A stretch of 64,000 nt of DNA from Faunimonas pinastri (GTDB lineage Bacteria > Pseudomonadota > Alphaproteobacteria > Rhizobiales > Afifellaceae): assembly GCF_900110915.1 (NCBI RefSeq), contig NZ_FOFG01000001.1:124001-188000 (forward strand), written 5' to 3'. A program made the translations under genes and the position numbers. The notes under the pieces are model-generated. The model saw only the letters and a list, made by a program, of their open reading frames with translations, had not been told where the DNA came from and did no database searches. This document shows, piece by piece, positions 9,017-18,655 of this stretch. Numbering within the stretch: the first letter of the stretch is position 1; the number at the start of each line of letters is the position of its first letter.

Positions 9017-10537
9017 TCACGAGTGCTCCCCGTGGCCCATGAGGTGGCCGGTTGCGGCGGCGGCGCTGGCCGCGGCGGCGCTGGCGCCGTGCTCGATGAT
9101 GCGGGCGAGGGCCGAAATCACGGCGTCGCGGAAACGGCTGTCTTCGGCCAGGTCCGTGCCGAAGATGGCGCGGACGGAGAAGAGCGCCGGGGCAAGCCTG
9201 TCCGCGACGAGGCCCGCCTCATCGGCAAGCTGGCGAAGATCGGCCGCCAGCGGATCGCGCAAATCGATCGGATTGCCCGCTTCGTCGGTGCCGGCGACGT
9301 AGCGCATCCACGCCGCCACGCCGAGAACAGGGCGGTCGATCGGACGGCCGGCGGCCAGCAAGTCGCGGATCGTGCCGAGCAGGCGCTGCGGCAGCTTCTG
9401 CGAGCCGTCCATCGCGATCTGCCAGGTCCGGTGCTTCAGCGCCGTGTTGCGGAAGCGCTCGATCAGCGAGGACTTGTAGCCTTCCACGTCGGCGCCCGGA
9501 GGCAGTTGCAGCGTGGTCGCGGCGTCGTTCATCAGCGCCGGCACGAAAGCGCCGATGCCGGGATCGCGGATCGCGTCGGCAACGGTCTGATGGCCGGCGA
9601 GATAGCCGAGATAGGCAAGGCTGGAATGGCTGCCGTTGAGCAGCCGGAGCTTCATCGCCTCATAGGGCGCGACATCCTCCACCAGCGTCGCCCCGAACTT
9701 TTCCCAGGCGGGCCGGCCGGAGGGAAAATTGTCCTCGATCACCCACTGGCTGAAGGGCTCCGTCATGATCGGCCAGGCATCGGCGACGCCGAGCTCGGAG
9801 CGGATGCGGTCGCGATCCTCCTCGGTGGTCGCCGGCACGATACGGTCGACCATGGTGTCGGGGCAGGCGATCTCGCTCGCCACGTAGGCGCCGAAATCGG
9901 GCGACACGAGTTCGGCAAAGCGCTTCAGGATGCGATGGACGGTCCGCCCGTTGGACGGGAGATTGTCGCAGGACAGCACGGTGAACGGCGGCAGGCCGTG
10001 CATCCGGCGGCGCAGGATCGCGGCGGCCAGAAAGCCGATGGCCGAGCGTGGCTGGTCGGGATGGGCGAGGTCGTGGACGATGTCGGGATGCTTTTCGTCC
10101 AGTTCGCCGGTCGCCGGGTCGTGGCAATAGCCCTTTTCCGTCACCGTCAGACTGACGATGGCGACGGACGGTGCCGTCATCTGGGCAAGGAGCCGATCCG
10201 GCCCTTCCGGCGCGACGAGGACATCGCCGATGCTGCCGATGACGCGGAGGTCTTCGCCTTCGCCGCTGCGGATGGCGACGGTGTAGAGCCCGTTCTGCGG
10301 GGCGAGCGCATCGCGCGTGTCGCCACGGCGGAGGCTTGCCCCCACGATGCCCCAGCGCAGATCGCCCGATGCCAGCACGTCATCGGTGTAGGCGGCCTGA
10401 TGGGCGCGGTGGAACGCGCCGATGCCGAGATGGACGATGCCGGTCTTCACCGCCGAGCGATCGTAGCCCGGCCGCTGTACATGCGCCGGCAGGCCGGCAA
10501 GGCTGCCGGCGTTCAGCTCGTCGCGAAGGGGGGTCAT
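9017..10537 (-). CDS. uxuB: Fructuronate reductase / mannitol dehydrogenase family
   Basis: A long-chain NAD-dependent polyol dehydrogenase of 506 residues. It has the nucleotide-binding start IVHLGIGAFHRAHQAAYTDD, the block SLTVTEKGYCHD, and KLRLLNGSHSSLAYLGYLAG with the catalytic Lys and Asn-His, plus HRTWQIAMDGSQKLPQRLL. These blocks agree closely with E. coli UxuB (D-mannonate oxidoreductase). The expected role is reduction of D-fructuronate to D-mannonate. Because uxaA is present and uxuA is absent here, action on tagaturonate (UxaB role) is also possible. The ATG at 10537 is 2 bases after the uxaC stop; a GTG at 10540 is an alternative. Confidence 0.88.
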   Translation of the reverse strand: MTPLRDELNAGSLAGLPAHVQRPGYDRSAVKTGIVHLGIGAFHRAHQAAYTDDVLASGDLRWGIVGASLRRGDTRDALAPQNGLYTVAIRSGEGEDLRVIGSIGDVLVAPEGPDRLLAQMTAPSVAIVSLTVTEKGYCHDPATGELDEKHPDIVHDLAHPDQPRSAIGFLAAAILRRRMHGLPPFTVLSCDNLPSNGRTVHRILKRFAELVSPDFGAYVASEIACPDTMVDRIVPATTEEDRDRIRSELGVADAWPIMTEPFSQWVIEDNFPSGRPAWEKFGATLVEDVAPYEAMKLRLLNGSHSSLAYLGYLAGHQTVADAIRDPGIGAFVPALMNDAATTLQLPPGADVEGYKSSLIERFRNTALKHRTWQIAMDGSQKLPQRLLGTIRDLLAAGRPIDRPVLGVAAWMRYVAGTDEAGNPIDLRDPLAADLRQLADEAGLVADRLAPALFSVRAIFGTDLAEDSRFRDAVISALARIIEHGASAAAASAAAATGHLMGHGEHS

Positions 10538-10542
10538 CACGG

Positions 10543-11946
10543 TCACAGCCGATAGGCCTTCTTGGCGAGCCCGTAGGCGAGGTCGTGCGCCACTTCCTGA
10601 GCCTCGTCCTCGTCCAACCGGTGCGTGGCGACGAGACCGGCAAGATAGCCGCAATCGACGCGCCGCGCGACATCGTGGCGGGCGGGGATGGAGGGGAAGG
10701 CGCGGGTGTCGTCGTTGAAGCCGACCGTGTTGTAGAAGCCGGCCGTCTCCGTCACGAGTTCATGGTAGCGCTTCATGCCTTCCGGGCTGTCGAAGAACCA
10801 CCAGGACGGGCCGAGCTTCAGACACGGGTAATGGCCGGCGAGCGGCGCCAGTTCGCGGGAATAGGATGTCTCGTCCAGCGTGAAGAGTATGACGGTCAGA
10901 TCGCGCTCGTTGCCGTAGCGGTCGAGCAACGGCTTCAGCGCGCGCACGTAATCGGTGCGGCTCGGTATGTCGGAACCCATGTCGCGGCCGAAGCGGGCCA
11001 GCAGCTTCGGATTGTGGTTGCGCACCGAGCCCGGGTGGATCTGCATGACGAGTCCATCTTCAAGGCTCATGCCGGCCATTTCCGTCAGCATCTGCGCGCG
11101 GAAAAGCTCCGCATCGGCGGCCGAGGCCTCTCCGGCCATGACGCGCTGATACAGCGTTTCCGCCTCGGCCGTGGAGAGATCGGCGGTCGCGGCGGAGGGA
11201 TGGCCGTGGTCGGTGGAGGTCGCGCCGTAGCTTTTGAAGAATTCGCGGCGGCGGCGATGCGCGTCGAGATAGCCGGCGAAGGTGGAGACGTCGCAGCCGG
11301 TGATCTCGCCGAGCTTCGCCACATTCTCGGAGAAGCCGGCGAAGTCCGGATCCACCACCGGATCGGGGCGATAGGCCGTCACGACCCGGCCCTTCCAGCC
11401 GCTGGAGCGGATCGTCTCGTGGTGGCGGAGATCGTCGAGCGGGCTCTCCGTCGTCGCGATCACCTCGATGTTGAAGCGCTCGAACAAAGCGCGCGGCCGG
11501 TATTCCGGCTGGGCGAGCCGCTCGGAGATCCGGTCGTAATAGAGGTCGGCGGTCTCCGCCGACAGCCGGACGTCGAGGTCGAAGAGCGTGGCGAAGGCGT
11601 GGTCGAGCCAGGTCCGGGTCGGCGTCCCCCGGAACAGGAAATAGTTCTCCGCGAAGCGTCGCCAGATGACGCGAGGATCAGTCTCGACCGGCGTGCCGTC
11701 CCGCGTCGGGATGCCGAGATCCTCCAGCGGGATGCCCTGGCTGTAGAGCATGCGGAAGATGTAGTGATCCGGCACCACGAAGAGCTTGGCGGGATCGGGA
11801 AAGGCCTCGTTTTCCGCGTACCAGCGCGGATCGGTGTGGCCGTGCGGCGAGACGATCGGAAGGTCCCGGACAGTCGAGTAGAGACGCCGGGCAATGGCCC
11901 TCGTCGTGTTGTCCGCCGGGAAAAGACGATCCTCATCAAGCAGCAC
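10543..11946 (-). CDS. uxaC: Uronate isomerase UxaC
   Basis: UxaC interconverts D-glucuronate/D-fructuronate and D-galacturonate/D-tagaturonate, the entry step of hexuronate breakdown. The 467-residue length is typical. The amidohydrolase-like metal motif SPHGHTDP gives His35 and His37, and VVPDHYIFRMLYSQG, ATTESPLDDLRHHE and GFNDDTRAFPSIPARHD are family landmarks. It is the first gene of the minus-strand operon uxaC-uxuB-ABC importer and is divergent from a GntR regulator gene 116 bp away. Confidence 0.95.
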   Translation of the reverse strand: MLLDEDRLFPADNTTRAIARRLYSTVRDLPIVSPHGHTDPRWYAENEAFPDPAKLFVVPDHYIFRMLYSQGIPLEDLGIPTRDGTPVETDPRVIWRRFAENYFLFRGTPTRTWLDHAFATLFDLDVRLSAETADLYYDRISERLAQPEYRPRALFERFNIEVIATTESPLDDLRHHETIRSSGWKGRVVTAYRPDPVVDPDFAGFSENVAKLGEITGCDVSTFAGYLDAHRRRREFFKSYGATSTDHGHPSAATADLSTAEAETLYQRVMAGEASAADAELFRAQMLTEMAGMSLEDGLVMQIHPGSVRNHNPKLLARFGRDMGSDIPSRTDYVRALKPLLDRYGNERDLTVILFTLDETSYSRELAPLAGHYPCLKLGPSWWFFDSPEGMKRYHELVTETAGFYNTVGFNDDTRAFPSIPARHDVARRVDCGYLAGLVATHRLDEDEAQEVAHDLAYGLAKKAYRL

Positions 11947-12007
11947 TGATGACCTCCCTGTGCTTGGTCAACGATCCGTTTGCCGGATTTTCTGTATTGC
12001 TGGACAG

Positions 12008-12053
12008 TCTAGTATGGAAGTTTCGGCTTCGCAACCGCCATCTGGTATGGTAG
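12008..12053. promoter_or_regulatory. Two direct repeats in the uxaC/gntR divergent promoter region
   Basis: TCTAGTATGGAAG at 12008-12020 and TCTGGTATGGTAG at 12041-12053 match at 11 of 13 bases and are 33 bp apart, about three helical turns. They sit in the 116-bp gap between uxaC and the GntR gene, the second copy directly before the regulator's start codon. They are good candidates for the operator of that regulator, but binding is inferred. Confidence 0.5.
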
Positions 12054-12062
12054 ATTTGTCGC

Positions 12063-12773
12063 ATGCTTCTCGATCCCCTCGACCGCATCCGTTCTTCCGA
12101 GCCGGTGGCCCGTCAGATCCGCCAGGCGCTGCACCAGGCCATCGTCACGATGCGCATCCGGCCGGGGGAAATGCTGTCGGAGAAGGACATCGCGGCGCGA
12201 TTCGGCGTGAGCCGCCAGCCGGTGCGCGAGGCTTTCATCAAGCTGGGAGAGGCGGGACTCGTGCGCATCCTGCCGCAGCGCGGCACGCTGGTGGTCAAGA
12301 TCTCGCGCGTGCTGGTGGAGGACGCCCGCTTCCTGCGCAGCGCGGTGGAAGCGGCGGTGATCCGCGAGGTCGCCCAGTCGACGGACGCGCGCAGCCTCAC
12401 GATGCTGGAAGGCAACATGGACCACCAGCGGCGGAGCGTGGAGGCGGGGGACACGCAGACCTTCTACTTCCTCGACAACGAGTTCCACCGCCTGCTCGCC
12501 ACCGCCGCCGGCCGCATCACGGCCTGGGGCGTGGTGGAGGACATGAAGCTGCAGATGGACCGGGTCCGCTATCTCAGCATGTCCGATCCCGCGCCCATGC
12601 ACGTGGCGATGGAGCAGCACGAGGTGATCATGGAAGCGGTGCTGGCGCGCGATCCCGATCGCGCGGAGGCGGCGATGAAGCGGCATCTATCGGAGATCCG
12701 CCTGTCGCTGAACGAACTCTGTGAGAAATATCCGGACCTCTTTGAAGACCAGGAACAAGCGGACCGCCTCTAG
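12063..12773 (+). CDS. GntR-family regulator, FCD (FadR) subfamily, of the uronate genes
   Basis: A 236-residue regulator. The N-terminal winged helix covers about residues 15-75 (PVARQIRQALHQAIVTMRI, MLSEKDIAARFGVSRQPVREAF, LVRILPQRGTLV). The all-helical FCD effector domain follows, with the metal/ligand residues of DNEFHRLLA and the later HEVIMEAVLARD. UxuR and ExuR of enterobacteria belong to the same subfamily and respond to hexuronates. It is divergent from uxaC and lies upstream of uxaA, so control of both arms of the cluster is likely. No strong ribosome binding site is visible before the ATG. Confidence 0.9.
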   Translation: MLLDPLDRIRSSEPVARQIRQALHQAIVTMRIRPGEMLSEKDIAARFGVSRQPVREAFIKLGEAGLVRILPQRGTLVVKISRVLVEDARFLRSAVEAAVIREVAQSTDARSLTMLEGNMDHQRRSVEAGDTQTFYFLDNEFHRLLATAAGRITAWGVVEDMKLQMDRVRYLSMSDPAPMHVAMEQHEVIMEAVLARDPDRAEAAMKRHLSEIRLSLNELCEKYPDLFEDQEQADRL

Positions 12774-12875
12774 CGGCGCGGCTGCCGCCTTCGCGCGGCG
12801 ATCCGGCACGGGGCGGCCGACAGGGGCCTGCCGACAGGTGTCGGCCGGCAACGGACGGACGCACAGGGGAAGAAC

Positions 12876-14405
12876 ATGGAAACGAAGCAGCGTGCGGTCC
12901 GCCTGAGCGTCGCGGACAATGTGGTCGTCGCGGCCGCGTCAGTGCCGTCCGGAACCGTTCTGGAAGGGGAGGGCGTCGTCGTCCCCCGCATGGTCCCGAT
13001 GGGGCACAAGATCGCGACGCGGCCGATCCCCTCCGGCGAGGCGGTGGTGAAGTTCGGCCAGGTCATCGGCTACGCGACGAAGGATATCGCGCCCGGCGAG
13101 CACGTTCACGTGCAGAACTGCGCCATGGGCGCGCATGACCAGAACTACCGTATCGGTGCGGATTACCGCCCGGTGCAGCTGCGCAACGACTGGACCGGCG
13201 CGACCTTCCGGGGCATCCGCCGGCCGGACGGACGGGTCGGCACGCGCAACTTCATCGCGCTCTGCGCCACCGTGAACTGCTCGGCGAGCGTCATCCGCTA
13301 CGTCGCCGACCGCATCAACGGTTCCTGCGTGCTCGACGCCTATCCCCATATCGACGGCGTGGTCGCGCTGGCGCACGGCACGGGCTGCGGCATGTCGGGC
13401 AACGACGAAGGCGCGGAAAACCTGGAGCGGGTGCTCTGGGGTTATGCGACGCATCCCAATGTCTGCGCCGCGATCTTCATCGGGCTTGGCTGCGAGGTCA
13501 TGCAGATCGGCCGGCTCAAGGCTAAATACGGCTTCTCCGAAGGCACGCGCTTCCACACGCTGACGATCCAGGAAACCGGCGGCACGAGGAAGACCATCGA
13601 GACGGCCGTGCGCATGGTCGAGGAGATCCTGCCCGACCTCGGCGGCGCGGTGCGCGAGGACGTGCCCGCCAGCGAGCTGATGCTGGCGCTGCAATGCGGC
13701 GGCTCCGACGGCTATTCCGGCATCACGGCAAATCCGGCTCTCGGCCGCGCGGCCGACATGCTGGTGGAATATGGCGGCACGGTCGTGCTGTCCGAAACGC
13801 CGGAGATCTACGGCGCCGAGCACCTCCTGGTGCGCCGCGCGGCGTCGACCGAAGTTGGCCAGAAGCTGATCGACCGCATCCGCTGGTGGGAGGACTACAC
13901 CACCCGCAACAAAGGCGAGATGAACAACAATCCCTCGCCGGGCAACAAGGCGGGCGGGCTCACCACCATCCTCGAAAAGTCGCTGGGCGCCACCGCCAAG
14001 GGCGGCAACTCGCCGCTGGCCGATGTGGTGCTCTATGGCGAGAAGATCACCTCGCACGGCCTCGTCTTCATGGACAGCCCCGGCTACGACCCGGCTTCCG
14101 CCACCGGCCAGATCGCCTCGGGCGCGCAGCTCATCTGCTTCACCACGGGCCGGGGCTCCGCCTTCGGCTCCAAGCCCGCGCCGACGATCAAGCTCGCCAC
14201 CAACTCCCGCCTCTACGAATCCATGCCGGACGACATGGACCTGAACTGCGGCGACATCATCGACGGCGGGGCGAGCGTGGAATCCAAGGCGGAGGAGATC
14301 TTCCGCAAGGTGCTGGCGGTCGCATCCGGCGAGCGCTCCAAGAGCGAGTTGCTGGGGCTCGGCGACAACGAGTTCGTGCCGTGGCAGATCGGCGCCGTCA
14401 TGTAA
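12876..14405 (+). CDS. uxaA: Altronate dehydratase UxaA
   Basis: UxaA dehydrates D-altronate to 2-keto-3-deoxygluconate in galacturonate catabolism. The 509 residues combine an N-terminal SAF domain (about 1-100: VASVPSGTVLEGEGV region, PSGEAVVKFGQVIGYATKDI) with the large GD_AH catalytic domain (RRPDGRVGTRNFIAL, HGTGCGMSGNDEG, CGGSDGYSGITANPALG). Several conserved Cys residues in these blocks fit the iron-dependent family. It follows the GntR gene by 102 bp in the same direction. A short CCGCA-ATCC-TGCGG hairpin with TCTTTG follows the stop at 14406-14424. UxaB and the KDG kinase/aldolase genes are not in the window. Confidence 0.93.
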   Translation: METKQRAVRLSVADNVVVAAASVPSGTVLEGEGVVVPRMVPMGHKIATRPIPSGEAVVKFGQVIGYATKDIAPGEHVHVQNCAMGAHDQNYRIGADYRPVQLRNDWTGATFRGIRRPDGRVGTRNFIALCATVNCSASVIRYVADRINGSCVLDAYPHIDGVVALAHGTGCGMSGNDEGAENLERVLWGYATHPNVCAAIFIGLGCEVMQIGRLKAKYGFSEGTRFHTLTIQETGGTRKTIETAVRMVEEILPDLGGAVREDVPASELMLALQCGGSDGYSGITANPALGRAADMLVEYGGTVVLSETPEIYGAEHLLVRRAASTEVGQKLIDRIRWWEDYTTRNKGEMNNNPSPGNKAGGLTTILEKSLGATAKGGNSPLADVVLYGEKITSHGLVFMDSPGYDPASATGQIASGAQLICFTTGRGSAFGSKPAPTIKLATNSRLYESMPDDMDLNCGDIIDGGASVESKAEEIFRKVLAVASGERSKSELLGLGDNEFVPWQIGAVM

Positions 14406-14487
14406 CCGCAATCCTGCGGTCTTTGCCGCGGCATGGATCTTGCCGTATGAAACAGATGGCGTGATCCGATCGGGGAATGAGAACAGC

Positions 14488-16986
14488 ATGAACGAGATAC
14501 GACCCAAGGCCACCGTTCCGAGCGCCGAGGTCGCCTCGCGCATCGCTCTGCCCGCGCAGGACGAGGATGTCGCCACGCTGCGCCGCGCTGTGGTGGCGAA
14601 GCTCACCTACGCTGTGGGCAAGGACCCGATCGTCGCCAACGAGCGCGACTGGTTCGTGGCCGTGGCGCTGACCGTGCGGGACCGCATCGTCGACCGCTGG
14701 ATGCCGTCGACACGCTCGAACTACGCCAGCGGCGACAAGCGCGTCTATTACCTGTCGCTGGAATTCCTGATCGGCCGTCTGCTCTACGACTCGCTGAACA
14801 ATCTCGGCCTGACCGACACGATGCGCGCGGCGCTGAGCGAGCTTGGCGTCGATCTCGACCGCCTGCGCTCCAGCGAGCCTGACGCGGCGCTCGGCAATGG
14901 CGGCCTCGGCCGTCTCGCCGCCTGCTTCATGGAAAGCATGGCGAGCCTTTCCATCCCCGCCTACGGCTACGGCATCCGCTACGATCACGGCCTGTTCCGG
15001 CAGGTGATCAAGGACGGCTGGCAGCAGGAATATCCGGAAGACTGGCTGTCCTTCGGCAATCCCTGGGAGTTCGAGCGGCCGGAGGTGGAATATCCGATCG
15101 GCTTCGGCGGCAGCGTCGAGCCGGTCTCCGAAGACGGCGCGACCCGCTATGTCTGGCATCCCGGCGACGTGGTCGACGCGGTCGCCTACGACACGCCCGT
15201 GGTCGGCTGGCGCGGTCGCCACGTCAACACGCTGCGGCTCTGGTCGGCGCGCGCCACCAATCCGCTCCGCCTCGACGCCTTCAACGAGGGCGATTATGTC
15301 GGCGCGCATTCCGGCCGCGTCTGGGCGGAAGCGATTTCCGACGTGCTCTATCCCAGCGACGAGACGCCGGCCGGGCAGGAGCTGCGGCTGCGCCAGGAAT
15401 ATTTCTTCACCGCCGCCTCGCTGCAGGACCTGATCCGCCGCCACCTGAACCAGCACAAGGACATCCGCACGCTGCCGGACAAGGTGGCGATCCAGCTGAA
15501 CGACACGCATCCGGCGATCGCGGTCGCCGAGTTGATGCGCATCCTGGTGGATCTGCACAACATCCCCTGGGCGGAAGCCTGGGAGATCACCAACGCCACG
15601 ATCTCCTACACCAACCACACGCTGATGCCGGAGGCGCTGGAAACCTGGCCGGTGGCGCTCATGGGCCGGCTGCTGCCGCGCCACATGCAGATCATCTTCA
15701 TGATCAACGGGCTGCATCTCGACAGCCTGCGCCAGTCCGGCAAGAACGACGACGCGCTGCTCTCCTCCGTCTCGCTGATCGACGAGCAGGGCGGCCGCCG
15801 CGTGCGCATGGGCAACCTCGCCTTCCTCGGCGCGCACAAGGTGAACGGCGTCTCGGCGCTCCATACGGACTTGCTCAAGCAGACCGTGTTCCGCGACTTC
15901 AACAGTGTCTATCCGGACCGCATCGTCAACAAGACCAACGGCATCACCTTCCGCCGCTGGCTGTTCGAGGCCAATCCGGGGCTGACCCGGCTTATCGTGG
16001 ATGCGGTCGGCGAGCGGGCGATGGACGATGCCGGCGAGCTGACCAAGCTCGCGGCGGTCGCCGGCGACGCGTCGTTCCAGGAGAAATACGCGGCCAACCG
16101 ACGGGCTAAGAAGGCGGCGCTCTCCGATCTCATCGCGGAGCGGCTGGATATCAAGGTCGATCCCGACGCGCTCTTCGACGTGCAGATCAAGCGCATCCAT
16201 GAATACAAGCGCCAGTTCCTGAACATCCTCGAGACGATCGCGCTCTACAATGCCATGCGCGCGCAGCCGCAGCGCGACTGGGTGCCACGCGTCAAGATCT
16301 TCGCCGGCAAGGCGGCGGCGAGCTACCATCGCGCCAAGCTGATCATCAAGCTGATCAACGACGTGGCCAAGGTCGTGAACAGCGACCCCACGGTGCAGGG
16401 CAAGCTCAAGGTCGTCTTCCTGCCGAACTACAATGTGAGCCTTGCCGAGAACATCATCCCGGCGGCAGACCTGTCCGAGCAGATCTCCACGGCCGGCATG
16501 GAAGCGTCCGGCACCGGCAACATGAAGCTGGCGCTCAACGGCGGGCTCACCATCGGCACGATGGACGGCGCCAATGTCGAGATCTACGACCGCGTCGGCG
16601 CCGACAACATCTTCATTTTCGGCCTGACGGCGGCCGAGGTGACAAAGCGCTGGAGCGGCGGCTACGACGCCCGTGCGACCCTCGCTGCGTCGCCGATGCT
16701 CTCCGACGTCTTCGACACCATCTATTCCGGCATTTTTTCGCCCGGCGAAAGCGGGCGGTACACGGGCCTTCTCGACGGTCTCCTCAACGACGACCGCTTC
16801 CTTGTAACGGCCGATTTCGACGCCTACTACGCCCGCCAGCGCGACGTCGCCACGCTCTGGCGCAACCGCGAGGAATGGTGGAAGGCCGCCATCCTCAACA
16901 CCGCCAATGTCGGCTTCTTCTCGTCCGACCGCACGATCCGCGAGTATTCGGACGAAATCTGGAATGTGCACCCGCGAACAGATTGA
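14488..16986 (+). CDS. glgP: Glycogen phosphorylase GlgP
   Basis: GlgP releases glucose-1-phosphate from the non-reducing ends of glycogen or maltodextrin. The 832-residue protein carries the family N-terminal blocks (YYLSLEFLIGRLL, ALGNGGLGRLAACFMESMA) and the C-terminal pyridoxal phosphate site EASGTGNMKLALNGG, with the cofactor lysine at about residue 680. I chose the ATG at 14488, preceded by GGGGAATGAG; an upstream ATG at 14440 would add residues unlike the family. It is followed by glgA 157 bp later. The gap includes an 8-bp stem hairpin (17057-17064 / 17073-17080). Confidence 0.95.
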   Translation: MNEIRPKATVPSAEVASRIALPAQDEDVATLRRAVVAKLTYAVGKDPIVANERDWFVAVALTVRDRIVDRWMPSTRSNYASGDKRVYYLSLEFLIGRLLYDSLNNLGLTDTMRAALSELGVDLDRLRSSEPDAALGNGGLGRLAACFMESMASLSIPAYGYGIRYDHGLFRQVIKDGWQQEYPEDWLSFGNPWEFERPEVEYPIGFGGSVEPVSEDGATRYVWHPGDVVDAVAYDTPVVGWRGRHVNTLRLWSARATNPLRLDAFNEGDYVGAHSGRVWAEAISDVLYPSDETPAGQELRLRQEYFFTAASLQDLIRRHLNQHKDIRTLPDKVAIQLNDTHPAIAVAELMRILVDLHNIPWAEAWEITNATISYTNHTLMPEALETWPVALMGRLLPRHMQIIFMINGLHLDSLRQSGKNDDALLSSVSLIDEQGGRRVRMGNLAFLGAHKVNGVSALHTDLLKQTVFRDFNSVYPDRIVNKTNGITFRRWLFEANPGLTRLIVDAVGERAMDDAGELTKLAAVAGDASFQEKYAANRRAKKAALSDLIAERLDIKVDPDALFDVQIKRIHEYKRQFLNILETIALYNAMRAQPQRDWVPRVKIFAGKAAASYHRAKLIIKLINDVAKVVNSDPTVQGKLKVVFLPNYNVSLAENIIPAADLSEQISTAGMEASGTGNMKLALNGGLTIGTMDGANVEIYDRVGADNIFIFGLTAAEVTKRWSGGYDARATLAASPMLSDVFDTIYSGIFSPGESGRYTGLLDGLLNDDRFLVTADFDAYYARQRDVATLWRNREEWWKAAILNTANVGFFSSDRTIREYSDEIWNVHPRTD

Positions 16987-17143
16987 GCAGGCGCAACGGA
17001 GAATCCGAAGGTAAGAAGCAACCGGCCGCAACGCCCCGGTGAGTCGCGAAGATCCATCGGGCCGCCCCCTGCCGGCCCGACGATGTGCGGTCGCACCAGG
17101 AGTTAAGCTTGATCATCCTGACGTCTTCTCCGGTCGCCCAGCC

Positions 17144-18604
17144 ATGAGCGACATCCAGGTTCTTGCGGTCGCTTCCGAAATTTATCCCCTGGTGAAAACC
17201 GGCGGCCTTGGCGACGTCATGGGCGCCATGCCCGGCCCGCTGGCCGCCGAGGGGATCCGCATCCGGACGCTGGTGCCGGGGTATCCCTCGGTGCTGGAAG
17301 GTCTCGGCGAGGGCGAGGCGGTCTACCGTTTCGACAATCTGTTCGGCGGCCCCGCCCGGCTGCTCGCGGGCAGCGTGCTGGGTCTCGACCTGTTCGTGCT
17401 GGACGCGCCGCATCTCTTTGCCCGCGACGGCAATCCCTATGTGGGCCCGGAGGGGCATGACTGGCCGGACAATCCGATCCGCTTCGCCGCCCTGGCGCGG
17501 GTGGCCGCGAGCCTCGGCAAGGGCCTGCTGCCCGCCTACAGCCCCGACGTCATCCACGCGCATGACTGGCAGACAGGCTTGATGCCGGCCTATCTCCATT
17601 ACGATGGCGGTCCGCGTCCGCGCACGGTCATCACGATCCACAACCTCGCCTTTCAGGGGCAGTGCCCGGCGGAGCTTCTCGGCGCGCTCGGCCTGCCCGA
17701 CTGGTCCTACAATGTGGAGGGTGTGGAGCATTATGGCGGCATCGGCTTCCTGAAGGCCGGGCTGCAATTCGCCGACCGCATCACCACCGTGTCGCCCACC
17801 TATGCGGACGAGATCCGCGGCCCGGAACTCGGCATGGGGCTGGACGGGCTGCTGCGCAATCGCTCCGACGTGCTCTCCGGCATCCTCAACGGCATCGACG
17901 AGGATGTCTGGAACCCGGTCACCGATCCGTTGATCGCGGCGCGCTATTCCACCGAGGAACTGACGGGCAAGCGGCTCGACAAGGTCGAGCTGCAGGCCCG
18001 CCTCGGCCTGAGCCCGGAGCCCGATACGATGCTCTTCGGCATCGTCAGCCGCCTGACCTGGCAGAAGGGCCTCGACCTCCTGCTGGAAACGCTGCCGGCC
18101 TTGCTGGAAGAGGGCGCGCAGCTCGCCATCGTCGGCGAAGGCGATGCGGGCACGGAAGACGCCGTACGCCGGGTCGCGGCCGAACATCCCGGTCGCGTCG
18201 CCTGCTTCGTGGGCTACGACGAAGGTCTCGCGCATCTCCTCCAGGCCGGTTCCGATGCGCTGCTGGCGCCGTCGCGGTTCGAGCCCTGCGGCCTGACGCA
18301 GCTCTATGCGCTTCGCTACGGCGCGGTGCCCGTCGTTTCCCGCGTCGGCGGTCTCGCCGACACCGTCGACGACGCGACACCGGAGGCGATCGCCGCGAAC
18401 CGGGCGACGGGCGTGCAGTTCTCGCCGGTCAATGCCACCGAGCTCGGCAACGCCATCCGCCGGGCGGCCGCGCTTTACCGCGACCGACCGACCTGGCAGG
18501 GCATCCAGCGCGCCGCGATGCGCAAGGACGTTTCCTGGCGCACCCCGTCGCGGCGTTATGCCGAACTCTATCGGCAGCTTCTGGCCGAGGGGCCGGCGAA
18601 CTAG
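17144..18604 (+). CDS. glgA: Glycogen synthase GlgA (ADP-glucose type)
   Basis: GlgA transfers glucose from ADP-glucose to a growing alpha-1,4-glucan. It is a GT5 enzyme of 486 residues. The start [25 protein letters not shown] holds the Lys-Thr-Gly-Gly substrate-binding loop at 18-21. [23 protein letters not shown] and the C-terminal [17 protein letters not shown] block complete the GT-B fold signature. The ATG at 17144 is preferred because it aligns with the family start; an in-frame start at 17039 would add 35 unlikely residues. glgB and glgC, often in the same cluster in rhizobia, are absent from this window. Confidence 0.95.
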   Translation: MSDIQVLAVASEIYPLVKTGGLGDVMGAMPGPLAAEGIRIRTLVPGYPSVLEGLGEGEAVYRFDNLFGGPARLLAGSVLGLDLFVLDAPHLFARDGNPYVGPEGHDWPDNPIRFAALARVAASLGKGLLPAYSPDVIHAHDWQTGLMPAYLHYDGGPRPRTVITIHNLAFQGQCPAELLGALGLPDWSYNVEGVEHYGGIGFLKAGLQFADRITTVSPTYADEIRGPELGMGLDGLLRNRSDVLSGILNGIDEDVWNPVTDPLIAARYSTEELTGKRLDKVELQARLGLSPEPDTMLFGIVSRLTWQKGLDLLLETLPALLEEGAQLAIVGEGDAGTEDAVRRVAAEHPGRVACFVGYDEGLAHLLQAGSDALLAPSRFEPCGLTQLYALRYGAVPVVSRVGGLADTVDDATPEAIAANRATGVQFSPVNATELGNAIRRAAALYRDRPTWQGIQRAAMRKDVSWRTPSRRYAELYRQLLAEGPAN

Positions 18605-18655
18605 CGCGCCGGCCAGCGTTGCGAGCGCGATCGAAGGCAGTCCGTGTGGTTGCCC

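Noticed and set aside
14398..17031. 877-residue minus-strand open frame over glgP
   Set aside because: Shadow of glgP; the sense strand encodes clear phosphorylase motifs. The frame has no recognised domain.
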